From positions 868,001 to 932,000 of the forward strand of contig NZ_JAPKND010000001.1 in assembly GCF_026344035.1 (NCBI RefSeq): DNA of 64,000 nucleotides. The letters run 5' to 3'. Made by a program: the position numbers and the translations under genes. Shown here one piece after another: positions 18,508 to 28,186 of this stretch (the stretch's first letter is position 1; each line of letters begins with the position of its first letter). The notes under the pieces are model-generated. The model did no database searches, was not told where the DNA came from, and saw only the letters and a list, made by a program, of their open reading frames with translations. The stretch comes from Alcaligenes endophyticus. Lineage in GTDB: Bacteria; Pseudomonadota; Gammaproteobacteria; Burkholderiales; Burkholderiaceae_B.

Positions 18508-20502
18508 GTGTTTGATACGATTCTAATCGCCAACCGAGGCGAAATTGCTTGCCGCATCGCGGCCACCGCCCACCGTATGGGTATTAAAACTGTTGCCGTG
18601 TATTCCGATGCAGATGCTCAGGCACGTCACTTACAAGCCTGTGACATGGCAGTGCATATCGGAGCATCGGAACCTAAAGCAAGCTATTTACAAGCGCAAA
18701 AAATCATCCAAGCCGCTCAAGCTACCGGAGCCCAAGCCATCCACCCTGGCTATGGTTTTCTCGCTGAGAACGAGCATTTTGCTCAAGCCTGCGCAGCTGC
18801 CAACATTCAGTTTATTGGCCCACCAGCCAGTGCTATCGCGGCGATGGGCAGTAAGTCTGCCGCTAAAACCCTAATGGAAAAAGCCGGTGTCCCGTTGGTC
18901 CCCGGCTACCATGGGGATGAACAGGATGCTGACTTCCTCAAAGCTCAAGCCGATGCCATCGGTTATCCGGTGCTCATTAAAGCGAGTGCAGGGGGGGGCG
19001 GTAAAGGGATGCGTATCGTGTCCAGCGGGGCTGAGTTCATGGATGCACTCAGCTCTTGCAAACGCGAAGCCAGTAATAGTTTTGGTGACGACAAAGTGCT
19101 GTTAGAGCGTTATATCGTCAAGCCTCGTCACATAGAAATCCAAGTTTTTGCCGATACCCACGGCAATTGTGTCTATCTGTTTGAACGCGACTGCTCCGTC
19201 CAACGACGCCACCAAAAAGTCATTGAAGAGGCGCCTGCGCCCGGCATGACGGCTGATCGCCGCCAAGCCATGGGTGAAGCCGCTGTGGCGGCGGCTAAAG
19301 CCGTGTCTTATGTAGGCGCCGGCACGGTCGAGTTTATTACCGAGCAAGATGGCACGTTCTACTTCATGGAGATGAATACACGTCTACAAGTAGAGCACCC
19401 CGTTACCGAAATGATTACCGGCCATGACCTAGTTGAATGGCAACTGAAAGTAGCAGCAGGACAAGCGCTACCCGTCACGCAAGAACAGTTGCAAATCACT
19501 GGCCATTCGATAGAGGTGCGTGTCTACGCCGAAAATCCAGACAATGACTTTTTACCGTCTATTGGTACCTTACGCCATTTAGTATTTCCTACCCATAGCG
19601 AGTTTGACCATGCACCTAACGGTGTGCGTGTCGACAGAGGTGTTCAAGCAGGAGATACTATCTCCCCCTTTTACGACCCCATGATTGCTAAGCTTATTGT
19701 GCATGGCGCAGACCGAGAGCAAGCTCGCACAAAGCTCATTCAGGCCTTGCGCGGCACCTATAGCGTGGGCGTACACACGAATATTGCCTTCCTAATTCGC
19801 CTGCTGGCCGATGAGGCCTTTGCTCAGGCCGACCTCGACACTGGCCTGATAGAACGTCGCCACACACACCTGTTCCCCGCTTCTAATACGGCATCAGAAG
19901 CAGAGCTAGCACTTGCAGTGGCAGGCATTTTGCACCACGAGCAACAAAACAGCGGCACAGACACCTGGGCACAAGCTGACATGTGGCGCCTCAGCGGTAG
20001 TTATCGGCGCGAGTTCCGCTTTACTGTTGGCGATCACGACTATCAACTTTACCTTTGCCTTGATCATGAGCAACTCCACCTAGAAATCGGCTCAACCCGC
20101 TTTCTTTACGCTTGGGAATGCCTACCTAACGGCAATATCAGTGTGCAACTAGATCAGGAGCGCCAACAAGAGCGCGTCATTCTAGATCAACAGCAGGTGT
20201 ATGTATTCGGCCATCACGGCCTGCGTATATTCCAACGCCAAGATCCCATGTTGCTCACCATTAGCGATGAACAAGAGCAAGGCGGCGGTCTGACTGCACC
20301 AATGCCAGGTAAGATTATTGCCTTGCCACATGCTGTCGGAACAGCGGTCAAAGCAGGCGACTTAGTTGTCATCATGGAGGCCATGAAAATGGAGCATAGT
20401 ATTTATGCGCCACAAGATGGTGTCATCGAAGAAATCTTTTTCGCTCTTGGTGATCAAGTCAGTGATGGAGTCCCCTTGCTCACTATTGGCTCAGCCGACT
20501 AA
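18508..20502 (+). CDS. liuD: Methylcrotonyl-CoA carboxylase, biotin carboxylase/carrier (alpha) subunit
   Basis: This encodes 664 residues from a GTG with AAGGAG 5 bases upstream. The order is biotin carboxylase N-domain (LIANRGEIACRI), ATP-grasp (KASAGGGGKGMRIV, MEMNTRLQVEHPVTE), carboxylase C-domain, a BT linker domain, and a C-terminal biotinyl domain with MEAMKMEH, where Lys627 carries biotin. It carboxylates biotin with ATP and bicarbonate. It is the last gene of the liu operon here. Genes for methylglutaconyl-CoA hydratase (liuC) and HMG-CoA lyase (liuE) are not in the window. Confidence 0.95.
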   Translation: MFDTILIANRGEIACRIAATAHRMGIKTVAVYSDADAQARHLQACDMAVHIGASEPKASYLQAQKIIQAAQATGAQAIHPGYGFLAENEHFAQACAAANIQFIGPPASAIAAMGSKSAAKTLMEKAGVPLVPGYHGDEQDADFLKAQADAIGYPVLIKASAGGGGKGMRIVSSGAEFMDALSSCKREASNSFGDDKVLLERYIVKPRHIEIQVFADTHGNCVYLFERDCSVQRRHQKVIEEAPAPGMTADRRQAMGEAAVAAAKAVSYVGAGTVEFITEQDGTFYFMEMNTRLQVEHPVTEMITGHDLVEWQLKVAAGQALPVTQEQLQITGHSIEVRVYAENPDNDFLPSIGTLRHLVFPTHSEFDHAPNGVRVDRGVQAGDTISPFYDPMIAKLIVHGADREQARTKLIQALRGTYSVGVHTNIAFLIRLLADEAFAQADLDTGLIERRHTHLFPASNTASEAELALAVAGILHHEQQNSGTDTWAQADMWRLSGSYRREFRFTVGDHDYQLYLCLDHEQLHLEIGSTRFLYAWECLPNGNISVQLDQERQQERVILDQQQVYVFGHHGLRIFQRQDPMLLTISDEQEQGGGLTAPMPGKIIALPHAVGTAVKAGDLVVIMEAMKMEHSIYAPQDGVIEEIFFALGDQVSDGVPLLTIGSAD

Positions 20503-20742
20503 GTTAAGCCCCTTCTTTACTAGCGTATAAACCACACTTATTTAAACGAAAAACTCGCTATGTCACAATAAAGGCATAGAATATGCGCCTTTGCACATAG
20601 CGGGTCTATCTCCTAAACATTGGTTTTAGGCCTATACATTCATCTGGGCATTTGCCCCAGCCAGCAAATAAGCGTAAAGTCTTTAACGACGCTTACCCCG
20701 TCACCTGCTTTCAATCCTTATGCGGACGGCAAACCTAGACCC

Positions 20743-21204
20743 ATGTTTGACATCCTAGTTTATTTATTTGAAACGTACTACAACCCCCAAGCTTGCCCAA
20801 AAGCCGAGGTTCTAGCACATAAACTGGCCGCTGTTGGCTTTGAAGATGACGACATTAACGAAGCCTTGAGCTGGTTGCATGTCTTGTCGGAAACTTCCTC
20901 GCAATGTCAGCCACTACAGCTAAAAGAACACACCGATAGTCGGCGTATTTTCGCTGATCACGAACACCACCTATTAGGCGCAGAAGCCATTGGCTTTATT
21001 ACCTTTTTGCAGAACTCAGGGGTACTCCCTCCGCATTTACGCGAAATCCTCATCGAAAGTGCGATTGCTATCGATGAAAGCCCCGTATCACTGGAAAAAA
21101 TAAAAATCGTCGCTCTCATGGTACTTTGGAGTCATGAGGCAGAAATCGACCATTTAATTTTTGAAGAATTGCTCAGCAACGATTCAGACAAGCCTGCCCA
21201 TTAA
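20743..21204 (+). CDS. smg: Smg family protein (DUF494)
   Basis: This encodes 153 residues from the ATG at 20743 (MFDILVYLFETYYNP), the conserved start of Smg. The frame extends upstream, but that part does not resemble the family. DUF494 proteins are small, acidic, helical and of uncertain function; they are typically encoded between dprA and a type IA topoisomerase gene. Here topB follows only after an inverted membrane-protein gene, and dprA is absent. No strong ribosome-binding site is visible. The stretch 20503–20742 holds no other gene. Confidence 0.85.
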   Translation: MFDILVYLFETYYNPQACPKAEVLAHKLAAVGFEDDDINEALSWLHVLSETSSQCQPLQLKEHTDSRRIFADHEHHLLGAEAIGFITFLQNSGVLPPHLREILIESAIAIDESPVSLEKIKIVALMVLWSHEAEIDHLIFEELLSNDSDKPAH

Positions 21205-21222
21205 AATGCAGCACAATCGATC

Positions 21223-21250
21223 ATAAGGCAGCCTAACCGGCTGCCTTATT
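21223..21250. terminator. Bidirectional terminator after smg
   Basis: A perfect 11-bp stem (ATAAGGCAGCC / GGCTGCCTTAT) with a TAACC loop lies between smg and the convergent membrane-protein gene and runs into TGCTTTTTATT. Confidence 0.88.
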
Positions 21251-21255
21251 GCTTT

Positions 21256-23781
21256 TTATTGCGGCGTGACGTTCTGCAGGCGACCTATAGCCTGTAAGTT
21301 GTCATTCAACATCTCTGTCAAGACACTCACACCCCTAGCATTGACTTTAAACAGGCCATAACGCGCTTGATCAAAGTCGTACGCACGCCCTTCAGGGAAA
21401 AACCACGCATCGGTACCTAGGCCCCAAGCGCCGCCGGTGCTTTTCACCCGCATCACCACTGCTTCATCAGGCCAGTTATCTTTGTTTTCATAGCGCGCAT
21501 CGCGTGCAAAATAACGTTCCGCCTGTGCATCAGGGACCTGTATGGCTCGCAAACCAAATACACCGCCCTCGTTGGGGGTCAGCATAATAAGCGTTTGCCC
21601 AGCTTTGTGTATCGCCATACTTTGCTCTGTAGGCATGTCCCTGAGGATATCTTGCACTTGTTGCTGAACATGAAACCGTAACGCCATGTAGTCACCCTGC
21701 ATTAACGAGCGAGGATCCACGGGCATGAGTTCGAGCACCACACTTTTACCACTGCGTAAGACACTTTCTTTTTGATAAATTAACGTATTTGCAGTGGCTA
21801 AACTCGCCACTAAACACAGCACGACGCCAATCGTGGTCGCTGTGTGAGCCTTTTTCGGAACACTAGGCTCTGAGCGTTGGCTGACAGCCAAGCGCACATA
21901 GCCTCCTAGGGCAGCCATTAACACTAACCCTAAACCGGTACTCAATAACACATAGGCTTTATAGTTCAAGCTAATCGGCATGTAGTAGTACAACCTGCCT
22001 AAGCCATACAACAATGAAAATAAGCCTAGCACTACCATGCTCGGCTTACGCCACGCATGCCCCACCAGCAAGCAGGTTAGCGCCGCAGTAACCAACCAGT
22101 AATAGCTCCAGAAGAAACATAGAGCCAGCACACCGCCAATAGCGATCCATTGCCCCAGCGAAGCGGATCGATGCAGGGGCCAATAGAACAGAAGCACAGC
22201 AGCCGGCAAGAACGGCATGACGTGATATAGAGAAAGCCCCCCGTCTAGGCTCTCACTGAGCCCTGGGAAGCCTGTTGTGTAGATATGTTGCCAATACAAG
22301 CCCAGCAATAAAAGCACCCAACATAAGGGGCTCCACAGGGCCAGATGCCAACCTCGGCGATAAATTCCATGGCCCAGCACTAAGGCGGATACCAGACAAA
22401 AAGTGCCCATTCCACGCCACGACCAGATTTCTAACCAAGAGGGATCATGTTCCCCTAGCCACACCAAGGACGCTCCAATCCCCCATACAGCCAAAATACA
22501 ACGCAGTAAAAAAGTTTGTCCGGGTAAGCGATATAGCACGACTGACCATACTAACGCCAAGGCGCATGCGAGCCACAAAGAAAATGGATAGACATCGCCG
22601 TATAAACTAACACCACTGTATAACACCAAACCTAAAACTTGCACGACGCTTAGCAAGTCAGCCCCCACACCACTCTGTTTCGATGCTCGGGAGACAAGAA
22701 ACGGCGAGGCGGCGAGCAGCAATAGCCCCAGCCAACCAAAGGCAGTCTCATCCAACCCTAGGCTGAGCGCTAAATAGGCCACTGCAACCACGACTAACAC
22801 CAAAATAAAGCCTAATTTAAATAGCCGAACATACCAACTGTCGGTTAAATCTGAGCTTACTTCAGCGCGCTTTTCAGTATCAATGACGGCAGGCTGAGCG
22901 GATGAAATAGGGTTGGGTACTTGCTCAGTCTGGGGGATACGATGTGTAGGGGAACGCAAATACGGCAACATCGCACGCCATCGCAAAAGCCAAAACACCA
23001 TCATGCCTAAGACTAAAAACAAGCTTAGCAATGCGTCTATATGCATAAAAAACAGCACAAAAAGAGCGATATGCGCTCCTGCTAAACTCAAAATGGCAAC
23101 AAACGGGTCGTAGCGCCAATAGCGCTGTACAAAAAACCACGCTACAAAACCAAGCGTTACTGCCGATGCAGGGTAGTCGACCAGCAGACCTAAACCCACG
23201 CCAAAGATGCACAACGCACTGACTCGAGATAACACACGCCAGTTATCTTCACGTGCGCAATACACCGTATTAACCAGCACCCACAGTGATAAGTTCAATA
23301 CTAAGCAAGCAAATAGGCTCGCTCCCTCTACCCAGTCTCCCGCCTGCATCGAACCGTATAACAACAAAGCAAGATTGAGCACCACAATCTGTAAAAGACC
23401 TAAAAACAGACTGCGTACCGTCACGACCAAAGGCATGATTAACAGCGCCCATAAGGCAAACAATTGCCAAGGATCTGCACCCGTTTGATAAATTTGTCCA
23501 ATTAAGGCCAGCAAGCCCCCCACAGCCACAGCAGCCAGACTACTTAATAGGCTAGAGACGGATAGGTCGGCGTGAAATTTATTCTGCCAAGACTGCAAGC
23601 GCCAAGCCAGAACCAAACAGATCAATACGACCGCCTGTACCAAACCTAACCGCAACCAAACTGGCCAATGCCACCAGTTAGCAGCAATCCACGTAATAAG
23701 CCCGCTAGACAACAATAATGTTCCTAAACCACCGGCACAACGACAGAGAAATCTAGGCCAAGAATGGGGGGTTAACGGCAT
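21256..23781 (-). CDS. Large multi-pass membrane protein: DUF2157, DUF4401-like and GDYXXLXY parts fused
   Basis: This encodes 841 residues from the ATG at 23781; a TTG start nine codons earlier is possible and neither has a good ribosome-binding site. The N-terminal ~150 residues look like DUF2157 (GLGTLLLSSGLITWIAANWWHW). A long middle with many transmembrane helices resembles DUF4401, and a highly charged break (~310–330) separates two helical bundles. The C-terminal ~170 residues form a periplasmic GDYXXLXY domain with ELMPVDPRSLMQGDYMALRF. In other genomes these parts are often separate adjacent genes; here they are one protein. The function is unknown. Its gene lies inverted between smg and topB. 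Confidence 0.8.
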   Translation of the reverse strand: MPLTPHSWPRFLCRCAGGLGTLLLSSGLITWIAANWWHWPVWLRLGLVQAVVLICLVLAWRLQSWQNKFHADLSVSSLLSSLAAVAVGGLLALIGQIYQTGADPWQLFALWALLIMPLVVTVRSLFLGLLQIVVLNLALLLYGSMQAGDWVEGASLFACLVLNLSLWVLVNTVYCAREDNWRVLSRVSALCIFGVGLGLLVDYPASAVTLGFVAWFFVQRYWRYDPFVAILSLAGAHIALFVLFFMHIDALLSLFLVLGMMVFWLLRWRAMLPYLRSPTHRIPQTEQVPNPISSAQPAVIDTEKRAEVSSDLTDSWYVRLFKLGFILVLVVVAVAYLALSLGLDETAFGWLGLLLLAASPFLVSRASKQSGVGADLLSVVQVLGLVLYSGVSLYGDVYPFSLWLACALALVWSVVLYRLPGQTFLLRCILAVWGIGASLVWLGEHDPSWLEIWSWRGMGTFCLVSALVLGHGIYRRGWHLALWSPLCWVLLLLGLYWQHIYTTGFPGLSESLDGGLSLYHVMPFLPAAVLLFYWPLHRSASLGQWIAIGGVLALCFFWSYYWLVTAALTCLLVGHAWRKPSMVVLGLFSLLYGLGRLYYYMPISLNYKAYVLLSTGLGLVLMAALGGYVRLAVSQRSEPSVPKKAHTATTIGVVLCLVASLATANTLIYQKESVLRSGKSVVLELMPVDPRSLMQGDYMALRFHVQQQVQDILRDMPTEQSMAIHKAGQTLIMLTPNEGGVFGLRAIQVPDAQAERYFARDARYENKDNWPDEAVVMRVKSTGGAWGLGTDAWFFPEGRAYDFDQARYGLFKVNARGVSVLTEMLNDNLQAIGRLQNVTPQ

Positions 23782-24239
23782 ATAGGAAGGAATCCATAAA
23801 AGTAACAAGCAGAATTTTTCGAATTGATGAGTTTGCTTACCAGCCTGTTAAGTTTACCCAACATCTGCCACGACAACGTAACTGAACTTATACAGACACG
23901 GTCAGCAAGAGCATTCAATACAGCGACTGCTGGTCGCTAACAAGACAACTACGCGATCTGCGCTGACAAAAACTGACTCCCGCCAGCGGCCGCATCGAAA
24001 AAACAAAAACAGCCCCTTTTATGCGGCAAGATGCCATCGCTTAGCCCGAACGCAGCCATATTTGCTAATATCCGACGGTGTAGCTCCATTTTTTTGGCGC
24101 GAGCATCGCATTTTTAATCACAACACTCGCCAGCCAGCGGGGCATCAGGTAGGCTTATGCCAACTGACGACTTGCAACGACTGATACCCTACTCGTATCA
24201 TCCGCGCTACTGCCGCAGAATTGCTGTCATTGGAACCAC
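23782..24239. other. Intergenic region upstream of topB and the divergent membrane-protein gene
   Basis: These ~460 bases hold no convincing coding frame. They must contain the divergent promoters. A small inverted repeat, TGATAC-N7-GTATCA, lies at 24182–24200, about 40 bases before topB, and could be an operator. No strong -35/-10 pair is visible to me. Confidence 0.5.
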
Positions 24240-26828
24240 ATGGAAAAAACACTCATTATTGCCGAGAAACCCTCTGTCGCTTTGGACATATCACGTGCCT
24301 TAGGCGGTTTCACGCGCGACGGGGATTACTTTGAAAGCGACCAATATGTACTGGCATCCAGTATTGGCCACTTACTGGGGCTGATCGCGCCCAACGATCC
24401 CGTACGCGGCAAGTGGAGTTTCACCCATTTACCCGTGATTCCGCCCCAGTTTGAGCTACAGCCCACAGACAAAAAATCCACTGAGCGGCTTAAGCTACTC
24501 ATTAAACTGATCAAGCGCAAAGATGTTGGCCAAGTGATCAACGCCTGTGACGCGGGACGCGAAGGCGAACTCATTTTCCGCTACATCATGCAATATGCAG
24601 GCTCTAAAAAGCCAGTACAACGCTTGTGGTTGCGCTCGATGACGCAAACCGCGATTCGTGAGGCGTTTGCAAACTTGCGTGACGATGCCGAGCTCAAACC
24701 CCTAGAGGCAGCGGCTCGCTCTCGAGCCGAGGCAGACTGGTTGGTAGGTATTAACGGCACACGAGCAATGACCGCCTTTAATAGTAAAGACGGCGGTTTT
24801 TTCAAAACTCCGGTGGGCCGTGTACAGACCCCGACCCTTGCTATTGTCAGCGAGCGAGAGGATAAAATCCGTCGCTTTGTCTCACGTGACTACTGGGAAG
24901 TCCACGCTACATTTGTTGCCGCAGCCGGCCTTTACAACGGCCGTTGGTTCGATCCGGAGTTCAAAAAAGACGAAAAAGACGCCGAAAAGCGTGACTCTCG
25001 TCTCTGGTCCGCGACCGCTGCTCAAACAATAGTCGCCGCCTGCCGCGACAAGCCCGGCATCGTTAGCGAAGAGTCCAAGCCCAGTACTCAAATCTCTCCA
25101 GCCCTGTTTGATTTAACTTCGTTACAACGCGAGGCTAACTCGCGCTTTGGGTTTTCTGCCAAAACCACCTTAGCACTAGCCCAAACCTTATACGAGCGTC
25201 ACAAAGCACTGACTTACCCACGTACCGATTCGCGCTATTTGCCCGAAGATTACGTTGGCACGGTGAAAGACACCATGCAGGCACTTGCCCAGAGCACCAC
25301 ACCCGCCTCCGCATCAGTGCAAAGCTTTGCCCAAACCGTTTGCGAAGAAGGTTGGGTCAAACCAAACCGCCGTGTCTTTGACAATAAAAAAGTCTCTGAT
25401 CACTTTGCGATTATTCCTACCTTACAAATTCCACGTGAGCTCAGCGAGGCTGAAGGTAAGATTTATGAGCTGGTTACACGCCGCTTTCTTGCCGTCTTTT
25501 TCCCTGCAGCGGAATTCCGTGTTACTACCCGCATTACCGAAGTCTCTGGGCATCACTTTAAAACCGAAGGTAAAGTACTGGTCAAACCCGGTTGGTTAGC
25601 TATTTATGGCCGTGAAGCTCAAAATGAGGAAGGTTCACTGATTCCCGTGCAAGAAGGGGAGCGTGTGCGTACCGAGGATATAGAGCTGCAGCAACTGGCT
25701 ACTAAGCCCCCAGCACGCTTTACCGAGGCCACCTTGCTGTCAGCCATGGAAGGCGCTGGCAAACTGGTCGACGACGAAGCGCTGCGAGAAGCGATGTCTG
25801 AGCGCGGTTTAGGCACGCCAGCAACCCGAGCGGCGATTATCGAAGGTCTACTTAACGAAGGCTACTTACGTCGTGAAGGCCGCGAACTGGTACCTAGCGC
25901 GAAAGCACGCCAACTCATGACCTTGCTTTCTGGCTTGGGAGTCAATGAGCTCACCTCTCCGGAACTGACAGGAGGCTGGGAGCATCAACTCAAACAAATC
26001 GAACAAGGCCAATTAGATCGCACCGTATTCATGCGTGAAATTGAACAAATGACTCAAGTCATCGTCAAGCGCGCCAAAGAATACGAACGCGATACGGTAC
26101 CTGGCGACTACGCCACCTTAAATACGCCGTGCCCCAACTGTGGCGCCGTAGTGAAAGAAAACTACCGCCGCTATGCTTGTACCGCTTGCGATTTTTCTAT
26201 TGGTAAACACCCCGGTGGTCGCACCTTTGAACTACCCGAAGTCGAAGAGTTGTTGCAAAAACGTGAGCTAGGCCCCTTGCCCGGCTTCATCAGCAAAATG
26301 GGCCGCCCTTTTTCCGCTATTTTACGCATTACCGATGAGTTCAAACTTGAATTCGATTTCGGTCAAAATGACGATGACAGTGACGAAGATATAGACTTTA
26401 GCAACAGCGTTACGTTAGGGCCATGTCCAAAATGCCAAGCTTCTGTGTTCGAACATGGCATGCGTTATATATGTGAAAAATCAGTGGGGGCGAACAAAAG
26501 TTGTGACTTCCGCAGCAACAAGGTCATCTTGCAGCAAGATATTAGCCGCGAACAAATGACTAAACTGCTCAACGAGGGTAAAACTGACTTACTTGATGGC
26601 TTTGTCTCGGCTCGTACTAACCGTAAATTCAAGGCTTTCTTGGTTCGTGGCGCTGACGGCAAAGTAGGCTTCGAGTTTGAGCCTAGACCGGAAAAAACAG
26701 GGCGCAAAACAGCAGCGAAAAAAAGTAGTACCAAAACGGCTGCTAAAAAAGTGGCTAGTAAGAAAACCGCCGCGAAAAAGGCGGCAAAAAAAGCAGCAAA
26801 AAAGGCCGTCGCTAAAACAGCCTCTTGA
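24240..26828 (+). CDS. topB: DNA topoisomerase III with zinc fingers and Lys/Ala-rich tail
   Basis: This encodes 862 residues. It is a type IA topoisomerase: an N-terminal TOPRIM domain (LIIAEKPSVALDIS ... NACDAGREGELIFRYI), then the catalytic core with Tyr326 in ALTYPRTDSRYLPEDY, close to the Tyr328 of E. coli TopB. After ~600 residues come a four-Cys zinc finger (CPNCGAVVKENYRRYACTAC) and a second zinc-finger-like repeat (CPKCQASVFE...ICEKS). The last ~35 residues are almost only Lys, Ala, Ser and Thr, like histone H1 or AlgP tails. It relaxes and decatenates DNA through a single-strand break. The usual E. coli TopB lacks this tail. Confidence 0.93.
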   Translation: MEKTLIIAEKPSVALDISRALGGFTRDGDYFESDQYVLASSIGHLLGLIAPNDPVRGKWSFTHLPVIPPQFELQPTDKKSTERLKLLIKLIKRKDVGQVINACDAGREGELIFRYIMQYAGSKKPVQRLWLRSMTQTAIREAFANLRDDAELKPLEAAARSRAEADWLVGINGTRAMTAFNSKDGGFFKTPVGRVQTPTLAIVSEREDKIRRFVSRDYWEVHATFVAAAGLYNGRWFDPEFKKDEKDAEKRDSRLWSATAAQTIVAACRDKPGIVSEESKPSTQISPALFDLTSLQREANSRFGFSAKTTLALAQTLYERHKALTYPRTDSRYLPEDYVGTVKDTMQALAQSTTPASASVQSFAQTVCEEGWVKPNRRVFDNKKVSDHFAIIPTLQIPRELSEAEGKIYELVTRRFLAVFFPAAEFRVTTRITEVSGHHFKTEGKVLVKPGWLAIYGREAQNEEGSLIPVQEGERVRTEDIELQQLATKPPARFTEATLLSAMEGAGKLVDDEALREAMSERGLGTPATRAAIIEGLLNEGYLRREGRELVPSAKARQLMTLLSGLGVNELTSPELTGGWEHQLKQIEQGQLDRTVFMREIEQMTQVIVKRAKEYERDTVPGDYATLNTPCPNCGAVVKENYRRYACTACDFSIGKHPGGRTFELPEVEELLQKRELGPLPGFISKMGRPFSAILRITDEFKLEFDFGQNDDDSDEDIDFSNSVTLGPCPKCQASVFEHGMRYICEKSVGANKSCDFRSNKVILQQDISREQMTKLLNEGKTDLLDGFVSARTNRKFKAFLVRGADGKVGFEFEPRPEKTGRKTAAKKSSTKTAAKKVASKKTAAKKAAKKAAKKAVAKTAS

Positions 26829-26835
26829 AAAAAGT

Positions 26836-26885
26836 AAGCCCACCAGCCCGACAGGCTACTTAATAGCTGTCGGGCTGGTGGGCTT
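26836..26885. terminator. Strong bidirectional terminator between topB and dctM
   Basis: A perfect 19-bp inverted repeat (AAGCCCACCAGCCCGACAG and its complement) with a 12-base loop separates the convergent genes. The stem is preceded by an A-run (a T-run on the minus strand), suiting termination of the leftward dctPQM transcript as well. Confidence 0.9.
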
Positions 26886-26887
26886 CA

Positions 26888-28165
26888 CTAACGATACACC
26901 CAATCGCGCACCAATAAGCTAATGCTAGGCACATAGCTAATTAACAGTAAGCACGCCACCACTACCAATACAAACGGTATCAGCGGCCGTATCAAACGCT
27001 CAAGGGAAATGCCCGCAACCGAGCAAGCAGCAAACAAGTTGACCCCAAACGGCGGCGTCACCATTCCCAAGGCCAAATTCACCACCATAATGATGCCAAA
27101 GTGCACAGGATCCACGCCAAACTGCATCGCCACAGGCAGTAATAAAGGCGCCAGCACCACAATAGAGGCAGAGGTCTCGATAAACATGCCTACTACGAAC
27201 AGGGCGGCATTCACCCCCAGCAAGAAGGTTAATTGACTATCAAACAAGCCCCCTAACCAATGACCTAATGCACTAGGAATACCCGCCCGATTGAGTAAAA
27301 AGCCAAAAATAGAGGCATTGGCAATAATAAACATAATGACCGCGGTAGAGATCACAGAGCGGTGCAGGGTACGCCTTAAGACCTTGTGATCTAAACGTCG
27401 ATATACAAAAGTGCCCACTAGCCACGCATACACCACGGCAATCGCAGAGGCTTCTGTGGGCGTAAATACGCCCCCGTATATACCCCCTAGAATAATAACG
27501 GGCATCAATAAAGCGAGCCATGCCTGCTTAAATGCTGGCCATAAAGGCATGCGATGTTGAGCGTCTAGCGTACCAAGTTGATGACGCCGCGCATATAACC
27601 ACACGTAGAGCATCAAGGCACCACCGATTAACAAACCGGGACCAATACCCGCAATAAACAACTCACCTACCGAGGTGTCGGTGGAGACCGCAAATAAAAT
27701 AAGGGGAATAGAAGGGGGGATAATTACCCCCAGCTCGGCACTGGTTGCCTGTAAAGAGGCGGCAAAAGGGCGCGGATAGCCGTGCTTGACCATAGCGGGA
27801 ATCAAAATCGCCCCAACGGCAAAGGTGGTCGCAACGCTAGAGCCCGCGACCGCGGCAAAAATCATGCAGGTTAAAACGCAACTGCATGCCAATCCCCCTT
27901 GCATACCGCCCACAACGCTTTTGGCAAATTCCACCATGCGTTCAGAAATGCCGCCAGCCTCCATCAGGTTACCGGCCAATATAAAAAATGGCACTGCAAC
28001 CAGAGGGTATTTATCCATGGACGCATACATTTGCTGCGCTAGCACTAGCATGGTCATACGACCATCCCAGTTAATTCCCACGATATTGGCCAAGCCTACC
28101 GACACCGCCACCGGCACGGTAATAACAAAGAACAATAGCATTGCCAGCAACATTAACTGAGACAT
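26888..28165 (-). CDS. dctM: TRAP transporter large membrane subunit
   Basis: This encodes 425 residues with about 12 hydrophobic helices. DctM-family signatures include VPFFILAGNLMEAGGISERMVEFA, TSAELGVIIPPSIPLILFAVST and MVTPPFGVNLFAACSVAGIS. It forms the sodium-driven permease with the small DctQ subunit and takes substrate from the DctP binding protein. The three genes run dctP–dctQ–dctM on the minus strand with gaps of 13 and 21 bases, so they form an operon. Confidence 0.93.
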   Translation of the reverse strand: MSQLMLLAMLLFFVITVPVAVSVGLANIVGINWDGRMTMLVLAQQMYASMDKYPLVAVPFFILAGNLMEAGGISERMVEFAKSVVGGMQGGLACSCVLTCMIFAAVAGSSVATTFAVGAILIPAMVKHGYPRPFAASLQATSAELGVIIPPSIPLILFAVSTDTSVGELFIAGIGPGLLIGGALMLYVWLYARRHQLGTLDAQHRMPLWPAFKQAWLALLMPVIILGGIYGGVFTPTEASAIAVVYAWLVGTFVYRRLDHKVLRRTLHRSVISTAVIMFIIANASIFGFLLNRAGIPSALGHWLGGLFDSQLTFLLGVNAALFVVGMFIETSASIVVLAPLLLPVAMQFGVDPVHFGIIMVVNLALGMVTPPFGVNLFAACSVAGISLERLIRPLIPFVLVVVACLLLISYVPSISLLVRDWVYR

Positions 28166-28186
28166 GAATTAGGCTCCGCCAGAAAC

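Noticed and set aside
26700-26825. Repetitive Lys/Ala codons of topB as a possible repeat array
   Set aside because: The repetition is explained by the protein tail; there are no spaced units as in CRISPR or tandem DNA repeats.
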